Below, one piece after another: positions 6,937 to 11,686 of a stretch of DNA of 11,686 bases. Below the pieces are notes generated by a model. That model was not told where the DNA came from. It ran no database searches and saw nothing but the letters and a program-made list of their open reading frames with translations. A program made the translations under genes and the position numbers. The stretch lies in contig QJVU01000316.1 in NCBI GenBank assembly GCA_003235605.1, positions 1-11,686 on the forward strand, read 5' to 3'. The stretch is from Planctomycetota bacterium (GTDB lineage: Bacteria; Planctomycetota; UBA1135; UBA2386). How positions within the stretch are numbered: the stretch's first letter is position 1; every line of letters starts with the position of its first letter.

Positions 6937-9759
6937 TTGAGAGGCTTCACGCACATTCTGGTGCCCGTGCTGGCACTGGCCCTGTCGGCCGGTGTGAATA
7001 GCCTGGCCGGCCAGCGAGTTCGCGCCCCGCTGGTCATGGGCCAAGGGGTCCAGGATCCAGGAACGCCGGTGGAGATGTTCGAGAGCAGCAACCTCGACCG
7101 CTTCCTGCGCCGGGCCCAGGACTTTCTGGGTCGTCAGGACTACAGCAACGCCATCAAGGTGCTGCAGAACATCGTCGAGGGCCGCACCACGACATTTGCC
7201 GTCGAGCCAGGCGAGATGCCAGGGGGACCCGCAGAAAGCGAGGCAGCGCCCAAGAAGGATCCCCCCAAGACCCCTCAAAAGGACCCCAAGAAGAACACGG
7301 GGCCGGGCAACTGGCCCATCGACCAGGACAACCCGGCCTACTCGGTTTTCAGCACGGATGACCGGCTGTACCGGCCGGTTTCCAGGCTGTGTCATGAGTT
7401 GCTTGCCTCGTTGCCTTCCCAGGGTCTGAGCCTCTACCGCGCGCGCTTCGGCTACGTTGCCGAGAAGGCCTATGAGGATGCGCTGTCGCGACGCGACCTC
7501 GCGGCCATGGAATCGGTCTACCACAGGTTCTTCATTACCAGGCACGCTGGTCTGGCCATGCATGCAGCCGCAGATCTCCTGATGGATCGAGGTCGCTTTC
7601 GTGCTGCCATTCAGACGCTGGAGACCCTCCTCGAGGTCTATCCGGAGTTTTGCCGTCGTGAGGCCGGCCTCCAGGACGTGCTGTTGTGGGTCAAGCTTGC
7701 GATCTGCTACGAGCAGCTCGGCGAGTCCAAGTCGGCAGCCGAGGTCTTGGAGCAGACAGCCGCACGCTGGCCTGAGGCATCCGTCAGGCTCATGGGCGAG
7801 CTCTACCCGGTTACGGGGTTGATGACGAGCGAGTTGTTCGGAACCCGCAACGTCGCCGCGGATCGCCCTGACAGGCCAGAAGTCGTGCAGCTGGACCTGG
7901 GTGCTCCTGATCTGTCGCTGGTGCCGATGTGGGAGTTTCGCTTCACGGACCCAGAGCCCTATCAGAGGGTGAAGAACACTCGCACCAACCGGGTCTACCG
8001 TCAGCCGGGTCAGGGGGGACTGCCGACCGGCTACCCGAAAGAGGACTTCAGCAATCCCGGCATCTCCGTGCATTTCCTGCAGGACGGGCGGATCGCGTTC
8101 AAGGATCACTACCGTCTGATGGTTCGTGATCTCCGTTCGGGCCGGTTGCGGATGCACACTGCCTCGATCAGCGACATCCTGCGTGGGAACGAAGGTTCAG
8201 ACGTCAGACAGCGAAAGCCGCGGCCGAACATGCCACGGGCTCGTTTGCCACTCTACGATTTGTTCGGCCAGCGGGTCGTCCACGACGATGAGCGCTTCTA
8301 CGTGCTCCAGGGCTCGAGTTCTTCGAACACAAGCTTGAAGGTGTTGACGGACACGAAGCTGGTTGCCTTCGACCACGAGACCTGCAGGGAACTGTGGTCT
8401 TCGGACAAGATCTCGGGCACCAACAAGTCCGGCCGCGTGACCGGCAACGTCTACAAGGACATCACGTTCCTCACGGTTCCGACGGTGTTCCGCAAGAACC
8501 TCCTGGTGCCGTTCATGGATCGGGGTGCCTACGGCATGATGTGTCTCGAGTCGGCGACCGCAAAGGAGGTCTATCGGGTCTACCTGCATTCTGCAGGGAC
8601 CGAGCTGGCGCGCGCGCCGTCGGTGCCGGTGAAGTTGAACAGTGGCATCGCCTACACACTCACGAACGCCGGCGTGCTGGCGGCCATCGATGCTCATACG
8701 GGCGTTCTGCTGTGGTCGCGCAAGTACGAGCGGACGCACCCCCTGCGCGAGGCTCCGAGAAAGCGCACGTCTGTCACGCGGAACCGTGGCTTTGGCTTCG
8801 GGGGCTACCAGATGGCCCAGGCGCTGCCGCTTTCGGGCAGCTTCCATCCGACGGAGCTGCAGATCATTGAGGACCGGGTGATCTTCGCGCCTATCGACGG
8901 CAAGGTGCTGCTGTGCCTGGATGGCGCGTCGGGCAAACCGCTGTGGATGCTGAGCAAGGAGCCACGGGATGTACCGCACAGCATCCTGGAGAAGATGTCG
9001 TACGTAATCGGGGGCGACGGGGACTTCCTCTACGTGATGTGTCACGGCGGCCAGGTGCTTTGTGTGGATATCCGCACCGGCACGCGACTGTGGGCAGCAT
9101 CGATCCCGGGTGCCGGGACTGTCGGCACCAAGTGGTACGGCCGCGGCGTCGTCACCAGGGGCTTCGTAGTGGTGCCGGGACCCCCGGAGACGCGCCGGCT
9201 GTACGCCTTGCCCACCCACGGAGAACGCACGTGGCGAACCGTGGAGCTGCCGGCTTTTGGTCTCAGCAAGGAAGGGCTCAAGGGGCCCTTCAACCTGCAG
9301 CTCGAAGGCGCCTACATGGCCGTCTGCTATGAGGGTGGAATCGAGATGTTCAGCTCGAGGTCGGCGCTGATGGCGCTGGCTGCCGAGCAGGCAGACCCCA
9401 AGGACAGGGCTGCCTACCTGGTCCATGCCGGAGGGCGGAAGCAGGCCCTGAAGCAGCTTCAGATCGCGCTGGCCGATCGCTCCCGGCGGGAAGAGGAGCG
9501 TGCCGACCTGGCGCGCCGCGCCTTGTCCCTGGTCGCCGAGCTGGCTGCCGAGGCCGCCACCGACAAGGACCGCGCGGGGGCGGTGTCGCTCCTGGACGGC
9601 TGCAAGGCCATGTTGGACGATCCGCAGTTCGCCGAGGAAGCGCCGGCGCTGCGCCGCCGCTGGCACCTGGCGCGTCTGGACGTGTTCCGGATCCTGCGGG
9701 ACATCCAGGGCATCGAAGAGGAACAGGACATCATCGAGCTCGGCGGGAGCAAGCGGTAG
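6937..9759 (+). CDS. Exported PQQ-like beta-propeller repeat protein with N-terminal TPR region
   Basis: A 940-aa protein. The TTG at 6937 is the only usable start after the in-frame stop at 6865-6867 that leaves a positive n-region (MRGFTHILVPVLALALS) before a signal-peptide core ending near SLAGQ. Starting at the GTG at 6961 would lose the Arg. Residues about 53-83 and 200-275 look TPR-like. A Lys/Pro-rich linker (about 104-125) separates them. From about 330 to 820 the sequence shows PQQ-type propeller blades ending in D-x-x-TG-x-x-LW: LVAFDHETCRELW (about 474-486), LAAIDAHTGVLLW (about 581-593), LLCLDGASGKPLW (about 658-670) and VLCVDIRTGTRLW (about 706-718). The C-terminus (about 820-940) is helical and charged. 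There is no CxxCH heme motif. Many such proteins do not bind PQQ and serve as extracytoplasmic scaffolds, so a quinoprotein dehydrogenase call is not supported. The next gene starts 25 nt downstream. Confidence 0.85.
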   Translation: MRGFTHILVPVLALALSAGVNSLAGQRVRAPLVMGQGVQDPGTPVEMFESSNLDRFLRRAQDFLGRQDYSNAIKVLQNIVEGRTTTFAVEPGEMPGGPAESEAAPKKDPPKTPQKDPKKNTGPGNWPIDQDNPAYSVFSTDDRLYRPVSRLCHELLASLPSQGLSLYRARFGYVAEKAYEDALSRRDLAAMESVYHRFFITRHAGLAMHAAADLLMDRGRFRAAIQTLETLLEVYPEFCRREAGLQDVLLWVKLAICYEQLGESKSAAEVLEQTAARWPEASVRLMGELYPVTGLMTSELFGTRNVAADRPDRPEVVQLDLGAPDLSLVPMWEFRFTDPEPYQRVKNTRTNRVYRQPGQGGLPTGYPKEDFSNPGISVHFLQDGRIAFKDHYRLMVRDLRSGRLRMHTASISDILRGNEGSDVRQRKPRPNMPRARLPLYDLFGQRVVHDDERFYVLQGSSSSNTSLKVLTDTKLVAFDHETCRELWSSDKISGTNKSGRVTGNVYKDITFLTVPTVFRKNLLVPFMDRGAYGMMCLESATAKEVYRVYLHSAGTELARAPSVPVKLNSGIAYTLTNAGVLAAIDAHTGVLLWSRKYERTHPLREAPRKRTSVTRNRGFGFGGYQMAQALPLSGSFHPTELQIIEDRVIFAPIDGKVLLCLDGASGKPLWMLSKEPRDVPHSILEKMSYVIGGDGDFLYVMCHGGQVLCVDIRTGTRLWAASIPGAGTVGTKWYGRGVVTRGFVVVPGPPETRRLYALPTHGERTWRTVELPAFGLSKEGLKGPFNLQLEGAYMAVCYEGGIEMFSSRSALMALAAEQADPKDRAAYLVHAGGRKQALKQLQIALADRSRREEERADLARRALSLVAELAAEAATDKDRAGAVSLLDGCKAMLDDPQFAEEAPALRRRWHLARLDVFRILRDIQGIEEEQDIIELGGSKR

Positions 9760-9784
9760 CAGGTATCCAGGGAGTAGCACTGTC

Positions 9785-10822
9785 ATGACACGATCCCTTC
9801 GCTTTTGGTGTGGGCCGCTGCTGGCCACCGCCATGACGGTGTGCGCGCTGCCGGCGCAGTCCGTCAGGCGATACCCTGCGGGAGTCAGCAGCAAGATCGA
9901 TGCGGCCATCAGCCGCGGCCTCGACTATCTGGTCCGCACCCAGAACAACGACGGCTCCTGGCGGGCCAGTGGCTATGGGGCGTATCCCACCGCGATGACC
10001 GCGCTCGCGGGCATGGCCCTGCTCGGTTCAGGTTCGACACCGACCCGCGGCCGCCGCTGGGGCGCAGTGCGCAAGGCTACGAATTTCCTGATCAAGTGTG
10101 CGCAGCCGGACGGCGTGATCACCGTCGTTGCCGAGGAGGGGCGCAGCATGTACGGCCACGGCTTCTCGACCATGTTCCTCGCCCAGGTTTACGGGATGGA
10201 CGTGGATGCGAAGCTGCAACAGAAGCTGCACAAGGTGCTCACCAAGGCAGTGGCCTTGATCTGCAAGGCCCAGTCGGGTGCGGGGGGTTGGTACTATACG
10301 CCGGACTCCCGAAGCGACGAAGGCAGCGTCACCGTCACCCAGATCCAGGCGCTGCGTGCCTGCCGGAACGCCGGCATCGTCGTGCCGAAGAAGACCATCG
10401 ATCACGCGGTGGGCTACATCCGTAAGTCGGCCAATTCCGACGGTGGCATCAGCTACAGCATGCATGGTGGTGGCAGCCGCCCGCCGATCACGGCGGCAGC
10501 CGTCGCGGTGCTCTACAACGCGGGCAAGTATGACGACCCCGTTGCCGAAAAGGCGCTCAAGTACGCGGTGCGCCACCTGCCCGTGAACGGCAGCAACAAC
10601 GGCCACCACTACTATGCCCAGCTCTACCTGGCCCAGGCGCTCTACCAGACCGGAGATGACCGCTGGGACAAGTACTACGCCAAGATGTCCCAATGGCTGC
10701 TGCGCGTGCAACGCAAGGACGGCAGCTGGCAGGGTGATGGCGTGGGTACGACCTATGGCACGGCCATTGCCTGCACAATCCTGCAGCTGCCCTATGCTTT
10801 GGTGCCCATCTACCAGCGCTAG
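9785..10822 (+). CDS. Exported prenyltransferase/squalene-oxidase-repeat protein
   Basis: A 345-aa protein. The frame is open upstream to about 9500, but the ATG at 9785 has AGGGAG at 9769-9774 (10-nt spacing) and begins a signal peptide (MTRSLRFWCGPLLATAMTV) ending near ALPAQ at 21-25. The mature part is an alpha/alpha-toroid repeat with QW-type motifs Q-x3-G-x-W at 53-59 (QNNDGSW), 163-169 (QSGAGGW) and 309-315 (QRKDGSW), plus a diverged SANSDGGI near 215-222. These are the repeats shared by squalene-hopene cyclases, protein prenyltransferases and complement-like proteins. The DxDD motif of squalene cyclases is absent, and length is about half that of the cyclases. A toroid binding or scaffold role is more likely than terpene cyclisation. 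The gene lies between the PQQ-like and BatA/VWA genes and may be co-transcribed with both. Confidence 0.87.
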   Translation: MTRSLRFWCGPLLATAMTVCALPAQSVRRYPAGVSSKIDAAISRGLDYLVRTQNNDGSWRASGYGAYPTAMTALAGMALLGSGSTPTRGRRWGAVRKATNFLIKCAQPDGVITVVAEEGRSMYGHGFSTMFLAQVYGMDVDAKLQQKLHKVLTKAVALICKAQSGAGGWYYTPDSRSDEGSVTVTQIQALRACRNAGIVVPKKTIDHAVGYIRKSANSDGGISYSMHGGGSRPPITAAAVAVLYNAGKYDDPVAEKALKYAVRHLPVNGSNNGHHYYAQLYLAQALYQTGDDRWDKYYAKMSQWLLRVQRKDGSWQGDGVGTTYGTAIACTILQLPYALVPIYQR

Positions 10823-10895
10823 CCCCATCACCGCTAGCGGAACACCGAGTTCCTCGCTTCAAGCAGAGACCCCACAAACAGACGCCTGACTCCCG
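10823..10895 (+). other. 73-nt gap before the BatA/VWA gene
   Basis: No gene. CGCTAGC (10817-10823) and GCTAGCG (10833-10839) form a 7-bp inverted repeat with a 9-nt loop across the end of the prenyltransferase-repeat gene. No T-run follows, so it is not a normal intrinsic terminator. No clear promoter or Shine-Dalgarno is seen before the ATG at 10896. Confidence 0.35.
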
Positions 10896-11686
10896 ATGTT
10901 GTCCTTGGGCTTCTTCAACCCCGCGCTGCTCTGGCTCGTACCTCTGGCGGCGATCCCCATCATCATCCACCTGCTCAACCGCCGCAGGTTCCAGAAGGTG
11001 CCATGGGCTGCGATGGAGTACCTGCTGCGGGCCCTGAAACAGAATCGGCGGCGCATCCAGATGGAGCAATGGCTGCTGCTGTTGCTGCGTACGCTGGCCG
11101 TTGTCCTGCTGGTGTTCCTGGTTTCGCGGCCGCAACTCGCGGGCGGTGGCCTCGTGGACACGCGCACGCACCATGTCGTGGTGCTGGATGACTCCGCATC
11201 CATGGGGCAACGGTCCGGCACGCGAGACGTCTACAAGCTCGCTACCGACAAGCTCAACCTGCTGGCAACGAGCCTGGCGAACACGAACACCGGTGATCTG
11301 TTCACGCTGATTCTCTCGAGCAAGCGGGACAAGCCGGAGCTAGTCGCGGTGAACATCGGCCAACAGTTGCCCAAACGGATCCGTGAGGTGCTCGTCGAAG
11401 ACAACCCGTCCCTCACGACCTTCGACCTTGCAGGTGTCCTCGAGGAAGCCCAGAAGCGTGCTCGCGACACCAAGGAGGCCAGCCGCACGCAGTACTACGT
11501 GATCACGGACTTCCGCCGTAATGACTGGCTGAAGGATGACGGCAAACCTCGTAACGAGCTCAAGCGGTTGGCCGAGTGGGACCGGACCATCCAGCATCTG
11601 AAGATTCTCGAGGTGGGAGGATCCGACGCCGAGAATCTCGGCCTGACCGCAGTGCGGCGGGTCGACCGCCTCGCCACCGCCGGAAC
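10896..11686 (+). CDS. BatA-type membrane protein with von Willebrand factor A domain, N-terminal part (3' end outside window)
   Basis: An open frame of 263 codons with no stop, so the C-terminus is beyond the window. An in-frame TGA at 10887-10889 excludes any earlier start, leaving ATG 10896 (or TTG 10899). Residues 1-45 match the BatA/aerotolerance-regulator N-terminal region: FFNPALLWLVPLAAIPIIIHLLNRRR followed by VPWAAMEYL. A second hydrophobic segment spans about 60-80 (WLLLLLRTLAVVLLVFLV). A VWA domain begins at about 94. Its MIDAS metal-site motif DxSxS is intact at D98, S100 and S102 (VVLDDSASMG). Such proteins in planctomycetes and Bacteroidetes are usually longer (often 600-800 aa) and lie near MoxR ATPase genes, which may follow here. 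They act in the inner membrane and are linked to envelope or oxygen stress, though their substrate is unclear. No good Shine-Dalgarno is seen. Confidence 0.88.
   Translation, partial: MLSLGFFNPALLWLVPLAAIPIIIHLLNRRRFQKVPWAAMEYLLRALKQNRRRIQMEQWLLLLLRTLAVVLLVFLVSRPQLAGGGLVDTRTHHVVVLDDSASMGQRSGTRDVYKLATDKLNLLATSLANTNTGDLFTLILSSKRDKPELVAVNIGQQLPKRIREVLVEDNPSLTTFDLAGVLEEAQKRARDTKEASRTQYYVITDFRRNDWLKDDGKPRNELKRLAEWDRTIQHLKILEVGGSDAENLGLTAVRRVDRLATAG

Noticed and set aside
6777..7091. Extra 105 N-terminal codons upstream of the leftward HEAT/propeller gene
   Set aside because: The extension has no hydrophobic or domain signal, overlaps the divergent region and PQQ-like gene, and would bury the clear signal peptide at MKKRLL.
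6817..8157. Minus-strand open frame of 446 aa spanning the divergent region
   Set aside because: It has no domain or signal peptide, overlaps the start of the PQQ-like gene antisense, and shows low-complexity antisense composition.
6937..9759. PQQ-dependent dehydrogenase annotation
   Set aside because: The blades are PQQ-like, but there is no heme CxxCH and I could not identify the conserved PQQ- and Ca-binding active-site residues. A scaffold-type propeller is the safer call.
9500..9784. Upstream extension of the prenyltransferase-repeat frame
   Set aside because: It overlaps the end of the PQQ-like gene in another frame and is Arg/Ser/Pro-rich. The ATG at 9785 has a Shine-Dalgarno and a signal peptide.
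8197..9909. Long minus-strand open frame (570 aa) across the PQQ-like gene
   Set aside because: It is antisense to a convincing exported propeller protein, has no recognisable domain, and is rich in His/Gln/Arg in the way that antisense frames of GC-rich genes usually are.
10817..10839. Seven-bp inverted repeat considered as a transcription terminator
   Set aside because: No T-run follows, the loop is 9 nt, and the arm overlaps the stop codon. It is not a usual intrinsic terminator.

Overview
This is a GC-rich, gene-dense bacterial window with eight protein-coding genes. Two are cut by the window edges. The rightward genes show SD-like sequences of varying quality, and two starts are best read as TTG. 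The mix of families is typical of Planctomycetota: a large secreted PQQ-like beta-propeller protein, a secreted prenyltransferase/squalene-oxidase-repeat protein, a BatA-type VWA protein, and a secreted HEAT/beta-propeller fusion. That phylum assignment is an inference from family content. There is no rRNA or marker gene to confirm it. The dapF fragment shows that the organism makes meso-diaminopimelate. I found no tRNA, rRNA, CRISPR array, insertion sequence or phage gene.

Left block (1-4458, rightward): the 3' part of dapF, then a LemA-family membrane protein, a short-chain dehydrogenase/reductase (SDR), an exported TPR-type protein, and a multi-pass M48 metallopeptidase with a helical C-terminal extension. 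The gaps are 55, 13, 9 and 7 nt, so the last four genes look like one operon. LemA and M48 peptidases often occur together. Here the pair brackets the SDR and TPR genes, which may therefore belong to a membrane-protein maintenance unit.

Middle block (4452-6776, leftward): one gene of 774 codons. Its product has a signal peptide, HEAT-like helices, several Sm-like beta segments, and a C-terminal propeller made of six units on an exact 40-residue (120-nt) register. Its stop codon overlaps the stop region of the M48 gene by 7 nt, tail to tail.

Right block (6937-11686, rightward): a 160-nt divergent intergenic region separates the leftward gene from a PQQ-like propeller protein. This is followed 25 nt later by a 345-aa prenyltransferase-repeat protein and 73 nt later by the N-terminal part of a BatA/VWA membrane protein that runs off the end. 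The first two are predicted to be exported and the third is membrane-anchored. They may work together at the cell envelope, but the sequence does not reveal a substrate.

No complete, obviously new defence or mobile system is visible. The most interesting items are the HEAT/Sm-like/propeller fusion with its phase-locked repeats, the LemA-SDR-TPR-M48 cluster, and the envelope cluster at the right end.
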